NCBI RefSeq assembly: GCF_034676545.1
Contig: NZ_JAUCBZ010000015.1
Coordinates: 3,007,001 to 3,071,000, forward strand
Length of the DNA: 64,000 nt
Source: Pararhodobacter sp.
Lineage (GTDB): Bacteria > Pseudomonadota > Alphaproteobacteria > Rhodobacterales > Rhodobacteraceae
Reading direction: 5' to 3'
Part shown: one piece after another, positions 36,878 to 45,743 of the stretch
Layout: each line of letters starts with the position of its first letter
Position numbering within the stretch: the first letter of the stretch is position 1
Made by a program: the position numbers and the translations under genes
The notes under the pieces: model-generated
Told to the model about the DNA's origin: nothing
Database searches by the model: none
What the model saw: only the letters and a program-made list of their open reading frames with translations

Positions 36878-38014
36878 TCAATCCTCGCCCCGGCGCGTGA
36901 CACGCACTTCGATTCCGTCGGTCACATATTCCTGACCAACCACGATGACATCCGCCTGAGCGGGCAAGCCCGAAACCCAGAACCCCTGCGGCGCGTCGCG
37001 CAACACCGTGACCGGCGCAAAGAAGGTGCGGTTCTCGTCATCGACCAACCGCAAGCCCAGAGCGCCGTCATTGTTGATGGTCAGCGCCGAGCCGGGCACC
37101 AGATGCCCGCGCGTCGCGGTGGCGGCGATCAGCATGTCGGCACTCATCCCGTCGCGAATCGTCAAATCCGGGTTCGGCACGGTGATTTCAACGCGGAAGG
37201 TGCGCGTGGCCGGGTCCGAGGACCGCGACAGGAAGGTCACCTGCCCGATGACCTCCTCGCCATTCGACAACCGCGCGCCCGCCATCGCCCCGACTGCCAG
37301 CCGGTCGATCTGGGTTTCCGCGGCAAAGCCGACCACCAGAATCGGGTCCAGCTGGATGATCGTGGCGCACAGCCCGCCGGTCGCCAGCAATGAGCCGACT
37401 TCGGCTGTGTTGACCTCGAGCACGCCGTCGAAGGGCGCGCGGATCGTCAGCCGTTCCATCTCGGCTAGCGCGGCGGCAACGCCTGCTTGCGCGGCCTCGA
37501 CACCGGCGCGCGCCGCCTCGAACGCGGCTTCGGCGCTGGAGACACGGTTTTGGGCGCTATAGCCCCCTTCGGACAACCGCGTGGTGGTGGTCAAATTGAT
37601 CTCGGCTTCGCTGAGTCGCGCCTGGGCTTCAATCACCCGCGCCTCGGCCTCGGTCAGGCGCGCGGCGCGGGTGCCGGCGTCGATTTCGCACATGACCGTG
37701 CCCTGCGTGATCACACTGCCGCGCAGCAAGGGCTCCGACACGACGGTGCCCGAGGTTTCCGCGCGCACCTCGACCGAGCGCGACGAAGCCGTGCGGCCGC
37801 GCAAGACAATCGCGCTTTCCAGATCGCGTTCTTCGAGACGTGCAACCACCACGGCAAACAAACCCGGCGCGGCCCCCTCGGGTGCCGTCTCGACCGCTTG
37901 CGCCTGTGCCGGATCAACGCCCGCCCACGCCAGCAGCATCTGCCGCTCCATGACCAGCAAATACAAGACCACAAGCACCAGCGTCGCGGTCATCAGCGGC
38001 ACAATACGCATCAT
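36878..38014 (-). CDS. RND efflux periplasmic adaptor (membrane fusion protein)
   Basis: A 378-residue HlyD/AcrA-type adaptor linking the inner-membrane pump to an outer-membrane channel. One N-terminal membrane helix (residues 5-22) is followed by a lipoyl-like half (SRSVEVRAETSGTVVSEPLLRGS), a helical hairpin (about 115-185, rich in Ala/Glu heptads), the second lipoyl half (IRAPFDGVLEVNTAEVGSLL) and a beta-barrel (TIRDGMSADMLIAA). It ends five bases before the permease start, so both are one operon. No outer-membrane factor is adjacent. Confidence 0.93.
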   Translation of the reverse strand: MMRIVPLMTATLVLVVLYLLVMERQMLLAWAGVDPAQAQAVETAPEGAAPGLFAVVVARLEERDLESAIVLRGRTASSRSVEVRAETSGTVVSEPLLRGSVITQGTVMCEIDAGTRAARLTEAEARVIEAQARLSEAEINLTTTTRLSEGGYSAQNRVSSAEAAFEAARAGVEAAQAGVAAALAEMERLTIRAPFDGVLEVNTAEVGSLLATGGLCATIIQLDPILVVGFAAETQIDRLAVGAMAGARLSNGEEVIGQVTFLSRSSDPATRTFRVEITVPNPDLTIRDGMSADMLIAATATRGHLVPGSALTINNDGALGLRLVDDENRTFFAPVTVLRDAPQGFWVSGLPAQADVIVVGQEYVTDGIEVRVTRRGED

Positions 38015-38410
38015 TCAACCTTCCGTTCAGACCCATTGGAATCCTGGTCTGGATCCCGGCCGTTTTGCAGGGCGACACCCCGCCGCTGACCAAACTCGCA
38101 CAAGGAGGTCAACGCCGCCTTACCGCGGATTCACACACCCCAAGACTCTATACGCAGCACACGCGGATTGGATTACTCCTGCGGAACCGCGCTGGCAACA
38201 TCCACGCCCGACCTGCCGCTGCGTAAATGTGAGTTTGTATCACAATTTAACGATCAGCCGGGCGAATTGCACCGAAAAGCGGCAAACCCCCGCCCCAGCG
38301 CGGGGTGTAGGCTTGGCAAGCGCCGATCCTTCGCGTTATGAGAGGCGAGAAACCCTGCGACCAGTCGCGGACAATTGGTCCGCGCCCAGAACACCGGACG
38401 GAGACCAGAC
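38015..38410. other. Divergent promoter interval without genes (396 bp)
   Basis: This gap separates the minus-strand RND operon from the plus-strand yfgM-like/bamB/der group. It must hold both promoters. The one distinct element is the palindrome at 38224-38249. A GC-rich inverted repeat (CCCCCGC...GCGGGGT) lies near 38287-38309. No coding frame is credible. Confidence 0.5.
38224..38249. promoter_or_regulatory. Palindrome TAAA-TGTGA-N7-TCACA-ATTTA, possible operator
   Basis: TGTGA (38228-38232) and TCACA (38240-38244) are inverted with a seven-base spacer, flanked by TAAA and ATTTA. It resembles a CRP/FNR-family site but has one base too many for the TGTGA-N6-TCACA consensus. It lies 210 bp upstream of the RND adaptor and 162 bp upstream of the gene at 38411, so it may serve either. 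Confidence 0.4.
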
Positions 38411-39070
38411 GTGAGCAACCCCGAAAGTTTCATCGACGAGGTGAACGAGGAACTCAAGCGCGACCGGTTGTTCGCCTTGATGCGCAAATACGCGTGGATC
38501 GCGGTGCTTGCCGTGCTGGTTCTCGTCGGCGGGGCGGCGTGGAACGAATGGAGCAAAGCCCAGACCCAGGCGCAAGCGCAAGAGTTTGGCGATGCGATCA
38601 TTTCGGCTCTCGAGCACGAAGACCCTGACGCGCAGCAAACCGCACTGGCTGCAATCCCGGCCGAGGGCGACCGTCAGGGCATCCTGAACCTGTTGCTGGC
38701 AGCCACCGAATTGGCCGCCGAGGATCGCCCCGCGGCCCTGGCCGCCTTGGCAAGCGTTGAAAACAATGCCGCCCTGCCGAGCAGCTACCGCCAGATTGCC
38801 GCCCTCAAGCGCGTCATCATCGCCGGGGCCGATATCCCGGTGGCAGAGCGCGAACAGATTCTGAGCGGCCTGGCCGCAGCCGGACAGGCGTTTCGTCCGC
38901 TGGCGCTAGAGCAACTGGCGCTGCTGGCGATGGAAACCGGTGACACGGCGTCCGCGCTCGCGCAGGCGCAGGCACTCTTGCAAGAACCCGACGTGACGGC
39001 GGCCCTGCGCCGCCGCATTGCGCAATTGATTGTCGTCCTGGGCGGCGAGCAACCCAGCGATTTGGGCTGA
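38411..39070 (+). CDS. YfgM-like tetratricopeptide membrane protein
   Basis: A 219-residue product with a short cytosolic start (SNPESFIDEVNEELKRDRL), one membrane helix (about residues 27-45) and a periplasmic Ala/Leu/Gln-rich helical-repeat domain. This is the layout of YfgM, an ancillary SecYEG factor. The neighbours bamB and der follow in the same order as yfgM-yfgL-der in E. coli, which supports the call. It starts at GTG 38411, and no ATG would keep the cytosolic segment. Confidence 0.8.
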   Translation: MSNPESFIDEVNEELKRDRLFALMRKYAWIAVLAVLVLVGGAAWNEWSKAQTQAQAQEFGDAIISALEHEDPDAQQTALAAIPAEGDRQGILNLLLAATELAAEDRPAALAALASVENNAALPSSYRQIAALKRVIIAGADIPVAEREQILSGLAAAGQAFRPLALEQLALLAMETGDTASALAQAQALLQEPDVTAALRRRIAQLIVVLGGEQPSDLG

Positions 39071-39108
39071 CCACTGCCCGTTCGGGCGGCAACCTTGGGG
39101 GAATACCC

Positions 39109-40413
39109 ATGCGAGTCTTGAGAACTCTAGCCTTGATCAGCGTATTTGGCCTTGCGGCGGCCTGCTCGCGCGAGGAAATCCTCGAGGGCGAGCGGGTGGA
39201 TCTCCGCGCGCCATGGGGCGGCGGTGAAACCGTCGAGAACCGGGCGATGCCGATCAGTCTGCCCGGCCAATCGACCAATGCCAACTGGACACAACGTCAG
39301 GGAACGTCCAGCGAGCGTCCCACGCACCCGTCGCTTTCCGCAACCCCGCAATTGGTCTGGTCCACGTCGATTGGCGCGGGCGACAGCCGCCGCGCCCGCC
39401 TGACCACCGACCCGGTCGTCGCGGGAAACCGGATTTTCACCCTGGATGCAAACACCCGCGTGCAAGCGACCTCAACCGCCGGTGCGGCGCTGTGGTCGGT
39501 TGACCTGCGCCCGGCGCGTGGCGCGCGCGGTTCGGCCTCTGGCGGGGCGCTGGCGGTCTCGGGCAACCGGCTGTTTGTCGCCTCGGCCTATGCCTTTGTT
39601 GCGGCGCTGGACATCGAAACCGGCGCTGAACTGTGGCGCGTGGATTTCGACAGCCCGCTGACCGGGTCGCCGGCGGTGCACGGCGACATGGTTTACGTCA
39701 GCGCCATCGACTCGACGCTGACCGCGCTCGATGCCGCGACCGGTCGCATTCAATGGACCCTGCCCGGCACCGCGACCCTGTCCACCGTGGCGCGCGGCTC
39801 TGCACCCGCCATTGCCGGTGATCTGGTGATCTTCCCGACCCAGGCCGGCGAATTGACCGCCGTCCGCCGCGCCAATGGCGCACGGACCTGGACCAGCGCC
39901 GCCGTGGGCCGCCGCACGGGGTCTGCCCTGGCGACCATCTCGGCCATCACCGGCGATCCGGTGGCTGACGGCAACCGCATCTATGCTGCCAACCAATCAG
40001 GCCGCACCTTTGCCATGGACGCTGCCACGGGTGCCACGATCTGGAGCATCGAAGAAGGCGCGTATGGTCCGGTCTGGCCGGTCGGCGGCTCGGTGTTCTT
40101 CATCAGCGACCAGAACCGCCTGATGCGCGTGGATGCCCGCGACGGCTCGACGATCTGGGCGCAAGACCTGCCGCTTTACACCACCGAACGGGTGCGCCGC
40201 CGTCTGGGGATTTTCCCGCAGCACGGCCCGATCCTGGCGGGTGGGCGGCTGTGGGTGGCGTCCGGCAATGGTGAGTTGCGCGGCTTTGATCCGACCTCGG
40301 GGCAGCAGACCATCAGCCTGGCAATCCCCGGCGGTGCCGCCTCGGGCCCGATTGTTGCCGGTGGCACGCTTTACGTCCTGGGCCGCAATGGCACGCTGAA
40401 CGCCTATCGCTGA
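39109..40413 (+). CDS. bamB: Outer-membrane protein assembly lipoprotein BamB (beta-propeller)
   Basis: BamB supports folding of outer-membrane proteins at BamA. The 434-residue product has a lipoprotein signal with lipobox Leu-Ala-Ala-Ala-Cys (Cys near 19) and then PQQ-like WD repeats: AALWSVDLR, GAELWRVDF, GRIQWTLPG, GARTWTSAA, GATIWSIEEG and GSTIWAQDL, spaced about 45 residues apart, as in an eight-bladed propeller. GGGGGAA precedes the ATG. It lies between the yfgM-like gene (38 bp before) and der (84 bp after). Confidence 0.92.
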   Translation: MRVLRTLALISVFGLAAACSREEILEGERVDLRAPWGGGETVENRAMPISLPGQSTNANWTQRQGTSSERPTHPSLSATPQLVWSTSIGAGDSRRARLTTDPVVAGNRIFTLDANTRVQATSTAGAALWSVDLRPARGARGSASGGALAVSGNRLFVASAYAFVAALDIETGAELWRVDFDSPLTGSPAVHGDMVYVSAIDSTLTALDAATGRIQWTLPGTATLSTVARGSAPAIAGDLVIFPTQAGELTAVRRANGARTWTSAAVGRRTGSALATISAITGDPVADGNRIYAANQSGRTFAMDAATGATIWSIEEGAYGPVWPVGGSVFFISDQNRLMRVDARDGSTIWAQDLPLYTTERVRRRLGIFPQHGPILAGGRLWVASGNGELRGFDPTSGQQTISLAIPGGAASGPIVAGGTLYVLGRNGTLNAYR

Positions 40414-40497
40414 TCCGGTCGTCGGCAGACGCCCGCTTTACAATGACACCGCGTGCGCCTATGTCAGCGCCTTCAATGCGCATACCCGGAGGCCGCC

Positions 40498-41973
40498 ATG
40501 AGCTTCACCCTCGCCCTTGTGGGTCGCCCCAACGTGGGGAAATCCACACTCTTCAACCGTCTGGTCGGCAAACGGCTGGCGCTGGTCGATGATCAGCCCG
40601 GCGTCACGCGCGACCTGCGCGAAGGCGAGGCCAAGCTGGGCGACCTGCGCTTTACGGTCTATGACACCGCCGGTCTGGAAAACGTCACCGATGACAGCTT
40701 GCAAGGCCGGATGCGCCGCCTGACCGAGCGTGCCGTCGAGATGGTCGATGTCTGCCTGTTCATCATCGACGCGCGTGTGGGCATCACCCCCGCCGACGAA
40801 ATCTTTGCCGACATCCTGCGCCGCCGCGCAAAACATGTGATCCTCGCCGCCAACAAGGCCGAGGGCAACGCCGGGCAAGGCGGATTTCTCGAGGCTTATT
40901 CGCTGGGCCTTGGCGAACCGATCCGCCTCTCGGCTGAACATGGCGAGGGCATGGATGAACTCTATCACGTCATGCGCCCGCTTGCCGCCACCTTTGACGA
41001 GCGCGCTCAGACCGAGGCCCCCGAAACCGACGTCGCCATCGACGAGGATTCCGAGGCCGACAACACCGAGGGCGGCGAGGAAATCCCCGAGTGGGTTCCG
41101 ACCCTCAAGCGCCCGCTGCAAGTGGCGGTGATTGGCCTGCCGAACGCCGGAAAATCCACGCTGATCAACCAGATCATCGGCGAGGAGCGCCTGTTGACCG
41201 GGCCCGAGGCCGGGATCACCCGCGACTCGATCTCGTTGCCCTTCACCTGGAACGGCACGCCGATGCGGCTGTTCGACACCGCCGGAATGCGGCGCAAGGC
41301 GCGGATCACCGACAAGCTGGAAAAGCTGTCGGTGGCGGACGGGCTGCGTGCGGTGAAATTCGCCGAAGTGGTCGTGGTTCTGCTCGACGCGGCCATTCCG
41401 TTCGAGACCCAGGACCTGCGCATCGCCGATCTCGCCGAGCGCGAGGGCCGCGCGGTGGTGATTGCCGTCAACAAATGGGACATCGAGGACGACAAGCAGG
41501 ACAAGCTGAAGGCGTTGCTGGAAACATTCGAGCGCACCTTGCCGCAGCTGCGCGGCGCGCCGCTGATCACCATTTCCGCCAAGACCGGGCGCGGCATGGA
41601 CCGTCTGCACGACGCCATCCTCCGCGCGCATACCATCTGGAACCGCCGCGTCGCGACCTCGCGGTTGAACAACTGGCTCTCGGTGATGACCGAGGCGCAC
41701 CCGCCCCCCGCGCCGGGTGGCCGCCGCGTCAAACTGCGCTACATGACGCAAGCCAAGACCCGGCCGCCGGGATTCGTGATCAAATGCTCGCATCCCGATG
41801 AGCTGCCCAAGAGCTATGAGCGCTATCTGGTCAACGGGTTGCGCGCGAGTTTCGACATGCCGGGCACACCGATTCGGATTTATTTGCGCGGACAGGGTGA
41901 TGAAAACCCCTATAAGAACCGCACGAAAACCCAGCCCTCACGGTTGAAAAAGCACAAGAAGCCCGATCATTAG
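40498..41973 (+). CDS. der: Ribosome-associated GTPase Der (EngA)
   Basis: Der has two GTPase domains and helps assemble the 50S subunit. The 491-residue product has the first P-loop GRPNVGKSTLFNRL near residue 9, G3 DTAGLE near 57 and G4 NKAE near 120. An acidic linker follows (about 175-205, rich in Glu/Asp). The second P-loop is GLPNAGKSTLINQ near 214, G3 DTAGMRR near 261 and G4 NKWD near 326, and a KH-like C-terminal domain ends with a basic tail. GGAGG precedes ATG 40498; upstream frame residues are rejected. Confidence 0.97.
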   Translation: MSFTLALVGRPNVGKSTLFNRLVGKRLALVDDQPGVTRDLREGEAKLGDLRFTVYDTAGLENVTDDSLQGRMRRLTERAVEMVDVCLFIIDARVGITPADEIFADILRRRAKHVILAANKAEGNAGQGGFLEAYSLGLGEPIRLSAEHGEGMDELYHVMRPLAATFDERAQTEAPETDVAIDEDSEADNTEGGEEIPEWVPTLKRPLQVAVIGLPNAGKSTLINQIIGEERLLTGPEAGITRDSISLPFTWNGTPMRLFDTAGMRRKARITDKLEKLSVADGLRAVKFAEVVVVLLDAAIPFETQDLRIADLAEREGRAVVIAVNKWDIEDDKQDKLKALLETFERTLPQLRGAPLITISAKTGRGMDRLHDAILRAHTIWNRRVATSRLNNWLSVMTEAHPPPAPGGRRVKLRYMTQAKTRPPGFVIKCSHPDELPKSYERYLVNGLRASFDMPGTPIRIYLRGQGDENPYKNRTKTQPSRLKKHKKPDH

Positions 41974-42104
41974 GCCAGCAGTGTCGATCTGGCGTTTCGT
42001 GCCCACGGTCGTTGCATGTGCAATAGTTTGATCCAGATCAATGTTTGATGCCTCTTTCTGCCGCATGATGAATGTCAAATCCATCATTGCAGGAGCATCG
42101 GACC

Positions 42105-42359
42105 ATGGGACTTTTTGACAAACTCGATCGCCACGGCGATTTGATGCATCGCATGGCCGCAACCGTGAATTCGGATGTTGCCGAGGCTATTCAGCGCGGT
42201 CGCATCAGCGGCAGCGACATTCGCAACGCCGTGTTTGCCTGTGTCGGGTGCGAAGGTGGCGCGCAATGCCCGGATTGGCTCGACGCCCATCCCGACGGTG
42301 CCGAGGACACGCCCGACTATTGCCGCAACCGCGACATGCTCAATCGCATCAAAGCTTAA
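42105..42359 (+). CDS. DUF6455 family protein (four-cysteine domain), paralog of 17540-17869
   Basis: An 84-residue soluble protein consisting of the domain alone: FDKLDRHGDLMHRMAAT, AEAIQRGRISGSDIRNAVFAC, then Cys at the same C-x2-C-x5-C-x17-C spacing as the paralog (CVGC, QC, YCRN). AGGAG lies nine bases before ATG 42105. The TAA stop shares the four bases TTAA (42356-42359) with the stop of convergent lpxB. Function unknown; a metal site is inferred from the four Cys. Confidence 0.8.
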   Translation: MGLFDKLDRHGDLMHRMAATVNSDVAEAIQRGRISGSDIRNAVFACVGCEGGAQCPDWLDAHPDGAEDTPDYCRNRDMLNRIKA

Positions 42360-43561
42360 TCGCGGTCCGACAGATCATTCCCGTTGGGTGCCGCCCCGAG
42401 TGCCGAGAGCACGGCACGGGCGGCGCGCAAACCGGGAGACTCGCCGCCGCGACCCAAGCGGGTCATGGTGGTTGTCATGGCGTCCAGCTGCACCTGTCGT
42501 TTGCTGTCCTCGACCAGCAGGGCCATCAACGCCGGGGCAATGGCCTCGGGCGTGCAGTTTTTTCCAATGAATTCCGGCACATGGCGCGTCTCTGAGACCA
42601 GATTGACCAAGGTCACCGTGTCCACTTTGAGCATCCGGGAAATGATGGCTTGCGACAGCGCACTCAGGCGATACGCGATGACCATGGGCGTGCCTGCGGC
42701 TGCCAGTTCCAGTGACACCGTCCCCGAGGCGGCCAGTGCCACATCTGCCGCCCGGAATACCGCGCGTTTCTGGCGGCCATAGACCTGCGCAGAAGTTTGC
42801 CGTGGGTCGAGGATGATCGGCCGTTGCGGCCAATCGCGCGTCAACCCCGTCACCAGATCGGTCACGTTGGCGGTCGTCGGGATCACCATGCGCGCGGTCG
42901 GCTGCGCGGCGACAAGGGGCGCGAGCGCCCTCGCAAAGATCGGCAACAGCCGCGTCACCTCGCCCCGGCGCGAGCCGGGCAGGACCAGAATCAGCGGCCC
43001 TTCGCCCTGCCCCAACAGGTCTTTGCGACAGGACGCGGCCTCCTCGGCGCTGGCCTGCGGTTGGGCCACAATCGGATGCCCGACAAAATCGCACCCCATT
43101 CCGGCGGCGGTCATCAGCGGTGGCTCGAACGGCAGCAGCGCCAAGACGTGATCGACCACGCGCGCCATTTTCACCGCACGCCCCGGCCGCCACGCCCAGA
43201 CCGAGGGCGCGACGTAATGCACGGTTTTCAACGCCGGGTTCGCCGCCTTGGCCAGGGCCAACACCCGCAGGCAGAAATCCGGGCTGTCGATGGTCACCAC
43301 CACATCCGGCGCTTCACGCGCGATTGCAGCAGCGGTCTCGCGGATACGGCGTTTGAGGTGGAAATATTTGGGCAGGATCTCGGCGAGCCCCATGATCGAC
43401 AACTCATCCATCGGGAACAGGCTGGTCAGGCCGCGATCCTGCATCAGCGCGCCCCCGACCCCGGCAAAGCGGATCCGGGGTTGCAGGCTGCGCAATCCGT
43501 CCATCAGCGCCGCGCCCAAGGCATCGCCCGAGGCTTCGCCAGCGATCAGGAACGCCTTCAT
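42356..43561 (-). CDS. lpxB: Lipid-A-disaccharide synthase
   Basis: LpxB joins UDP-2,3-diacylglucosamine and lipid X to give the lipid A disaccharide. The 401-residue product starts KAFLIAGEASGDALGAALMDGL, with IRFAGVGGALM, MGLAEILPK, SVWAWRPGRA, PLILVLPGSRRGEVTRLLP near residue 190 and ASGTVSLELAAAGTPMVIAYR near 290. The ATG at 43561 overlaps the lpxI stop by four bases. It is the last gene of the pyrH-to-lpxB series. Confidence 0.96.
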   Translation of the reverse strand: MKAFLIAGEASGDALGAALMDGLRSLQPRIRFAGVGGALMQDRGLTSLFPMDELSIMGLAEILPKYFHLKRRIRETAAAIAREAPDVVVTIDSPDFCLRVLALAKAANPALKTVHYVAPSVWAWRPGRAVKMARVVDHVLALLPFEPPLMTAAGMGCDFVGHPIVAQPQASAEEAASCRKDLLGQGEGPLILVLPGSRRGEVTRLLPIFARALAPLVAAQPTARMVIPTTANVTDLVTGLTRDWPQRPIILDPRQTSAQVYGRQKRAVFRAADVALAASGTVSLELAAAGTPMVIAYRLSALSQAIISRMLKVDTVTLVNLVSETRHVPEFIGKNCTPEAIAPALMALLVEDSKRQVQLDAMTTTMTRLGRGGESPGLRAARAVLSALGAAPNGNDLSDRD

Positions 43562-44370
43562 GGCACCGCCCAGAGCGCCATGTCGGCCGCATCCGCCGCC
43601 GCCACCACCGCCGCACGATCCAGCACCAGCACATGCCCGGCTTGCAGACAGATCGCGCTCAGGCCTGCCGCTTTTGCCGCCGGAATCGTCGCCGGGCCGA
43701 TGGTTGGCAGATCGGCGCGCAGATCCTGCCCGGCCTTGCTGCGTTTCACGAACACGCCGCCGGTTTGCGGCGTGCGGGTCGGGCGGTGGCGCGCGACATC
43801 GGCCAGCATCGCATCTGTGCCAAACACCGCCTCGATGGCCAGACACAGCCCGGACGCCACCACACAGCCCTGCCCGACGTCAACCGCGGCCATTGCCGCC
43901 AATATCGCCTGACCGCGCTCGGCATCGGCGGCCTCCTGGACGCTTGGCGCGCGGGCCGTCAGCACCCCGCCCGAGACCAGCAGCGACGGCGCGAGATCCG
44001 ACAGGCCGACGACCTCGAGATCGAAGGACTCGATCACGCCGATCACCCAGCGCAGGGCCGCATCGTCCCCCCCGGCCAGCGCGGCGACCATCCCCGGCAC
44101 CAGCCCGGCGGTCTCGCGGTCAAACAGCGCGGGGTCCATGATCGGGCGGTGGATCGCGCCGGCCAGAACGACCTGACGGATGCCGCTGTCGCCAAGATGG
44201 CGCAAGAACGGCACCAGACGCTCGAACCGGAACCGGGTGTCGACCGCCAAACCCTCGGGCATGACCCCCTCGGGCGCACAGACCATCGGCCCCGACCCCT
44301 GGCCCGACAGCGCGCGCACCAAGGCCCTTGGCAGGTCACCCGCCCCGGCAATGAGCGCTATGCGGCTCAT
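43558..44370 (-). CDS. lpxI: UDP-2,3-diacylglucosamine diphosphatase LpxI
   Basis: LpxI cleaves UDP-2,3-diacylglucosamine to lipid X, replacing LpxH in many Alphaproteobacteria. The 270-residue product has the start IALIAGAGDLPRALV, the central VVLAGAIHRPIMDP, GVLTARAPSVQE, GQGCVVASGLCLAIEAVFGTD and the C-terminal DLPTIGPATIPAAKAAGLSAICLQAGHVLVLDR. Start and stop both overlap neighbours by four bases. No lpxH is seen here, in line with LpxI use. Confidence 0.93.
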   Translation of the reverse strand: MSRIALIAGAGDLPRALVRALSGQGSGPMVCAPEGVMPEGLAVDTRFRFERLVPFLRHLGDSGIRQVVLAGAIHRPIMDPALFDRETAGLVPGMVAALAGGDDAALRWVIGVIESFDLEVVGLSDLAPSLLVSGGVLTARAPSVQEAADAERGQAILAAMAAVDVGQGCVVASGLCLAIEAVFGTDAMLADVARHRPTRTPQTGGVFVKRSKAGQDLRADLPTIGPATIPAAKAAGLSAICLQAGHVLVLDRAAVVAAADAADMALWAVP

Positions 44371-45164
44371 TTTGGCGTCAGGAACGAGCGCCCGGATTCC
44401 GCGAGAATGAAATCGGTGATCTCGCGCACATGCGTGCTCTCGGTTTCGTCGGCCAAGCGCCGCGCCCGGTCCATGAACGTGCCCTCACCCTGCGCCAGCA
44501 TCTGATAGGCCGCGCGCAAGGCGGTGATCTCTGCACGCTCCACACCGCGCCGCTTCAGCCCGATCAGGTTCAACCCCTCAAGATCGCCGCGCGGGGCCTG
44601 CACCAAGCCGTGCGGCATCACATCATTGGTGACCATCGTCACCGCGCCGATAATCGCGCCATGACCGATCCGCACCCATTGATGAATGCCCGACAGCCCG
44701 CCGATGATCACGTCATCACCAATCACGCAATGCCCGGCGACCGCCGCCTGATTGGCCAGAATGACCCGGTTGCCGACCTGCGCATCATGGCCGACATGCG
44801 CGCCGGTCATGAACAGGCAATCGTCGCCGACCCGCGTGATGCCGCCGCCACCCTCGGTGCCGGTGTTCAGCGTGGCACCCTCGCGGATGCGGCAGCGCTT
44901 GCCGACCACCAACCGCGTGCGCTCGCCACGAAATTTCAGATCCTGCGGGACCTCGCCCACGCAAGCAAAGGGAAACACCACGGTGTCATCGCCGATCTCG
45001 GTCCAGCCCGTGATCACGGCGTGCGATTTCAGCTCGACGCCCGCCCCCAACGTGACCTCGGGCCCAATGATCGAAAACGGCCCGATCTTGCAGGCGGGAC
45101 CAAGGGTCGCGCCCTCGTCGATGACCGCCGAAGGGTGGATCTGCGCGCTGGGATGGATCGCCAT
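44367..45164 (-). CDS. lpxA: UDP-N-acetylglucosamine acyltransferase
   Basis: LpxA adds the first acyl chain to UDP-GlcNAc. The 265-residue product is a left-handed beta-helix built of hexapeptide repeats (IHPSAVIDEGATLGPACKIGPF and onward) with the active-site His in GAHVGHDAQVGN near residue 125. The C-terminal helical domain starts at GLNLIGLKRRGV. The ATG lies three bases after the fabZ stop, and its stop overlaps lpxI by four bases. Confidence 0.97.
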   Translation of the reverse strand: MAIHPSAQIHPSAVIDEGATLGPACKIGPFSIIGPEVTLGAGVELKSHAVITGWTEIGDDTVVFPFACVGEVPQDLKFRGERTRLVVGKRCRIREGATLNTGTEGGGGITRVGDDCLFMTGAHVGHDAQVGNRVILANQAAVAGHCVIGDDVIIGGLSGIHQWVRIGHGAIIGAVTMVTNDVMPHGLVQAPRGDLEGLNLIGLKRRGVERAEITALRAAYQMLAQGEGTFMDRARRLADETESTHVREITDFILAESGRSFLTPK

Positions 45165-45167
45165 GCC

Positions 45168-45653
45168 TCAGGCCTTTGCGCCAAGGTCAATCATCGCCAT
45201 GAATTCGGCCTCGGCGGCCATTTCGCCATTGACCGTGGCGCGGCCATCGAACTTCCAGATCTTGGACGAGCCGCGCAAGACCTTGACCTCGAGCTCCAGC
45301 ACATCACCCGGCACGACCTTGCGGCGGAACTTGGCTTTGTCGATCGACATGAAATAGACCAGCGGGTTCTTGTCGACCAGATCGAGGGACAGGCCCACCA
45401 AAACCGCCGACGTCTGCGCCAGCGCTTCGATGATGGTGACCCCCGGCATGATCGGCGCGCCGGGAAAGTGACCTTGGAAATGCGGCTCGTTGAAGGTGAC
45501 GTTCTTGATCCCGACCGCAGATTTGTGCACGGCGATGTCGCGCACCTTGTCGACCAGCAAAAACGGATACCGATGAGGAATGATGCGCATGATCAGAGAC
45601 AGATCGGCGCTTGTCGTCTCGGACCAGTCGCGGGGTTGTGCAGTATCGGACAT
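45168..45653 (-). CDS. fabZ: (3R)-hydroxyacyl-ACP dehydratase
   Basis: FabZ dehydrates 3-hydroxyacyl-ACP in fatty-acid synthesis and competes with LpxA for substrate. The 161-residue hot-dog protein has IIPHRYPFLLVDKV near 22-35, NEPHFQGHFPGAPIMPGV with the catalytic His near 62, and EALAQTSAVL with the catalytic Glu near 77. GGAG precedes ATG 45653. It sits between ompH and lpxA, the classical order. Confidence 0.96.
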   Translation of the reverse strand: MSDTAQPRDWSETTSADLSLIMRIIPHRYPFLLVDKVRDIAVHKSAVGIKNVTFNEPHFQGHFPGAPIMPGVTIIEALAQTSAVLVGLSLDLVDKNPLVYFMSIDKAKFRRKVVPGDVLELEVKVLRGSSKIWKFDGRATVNGEMAAEAEFMAMIDLGAKA

Positions 45654-45743
45654 TGTGGTCTCCGCTTTCGTGTCAGGGTCGGGCATGGCACCCCGTTGGA
45701 ACAAGCAGTAACAAGTCCATCCGGCAGCGACAAGTCGCCGCGC

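Noticed and set aside
42356..43846. Longer lpxB frame starting at 43846
   Set aside because: The extra residues overlap lpxI in another frame and do not resemble LpxB; ATG 43561 gives the family start and a four-base overlap.
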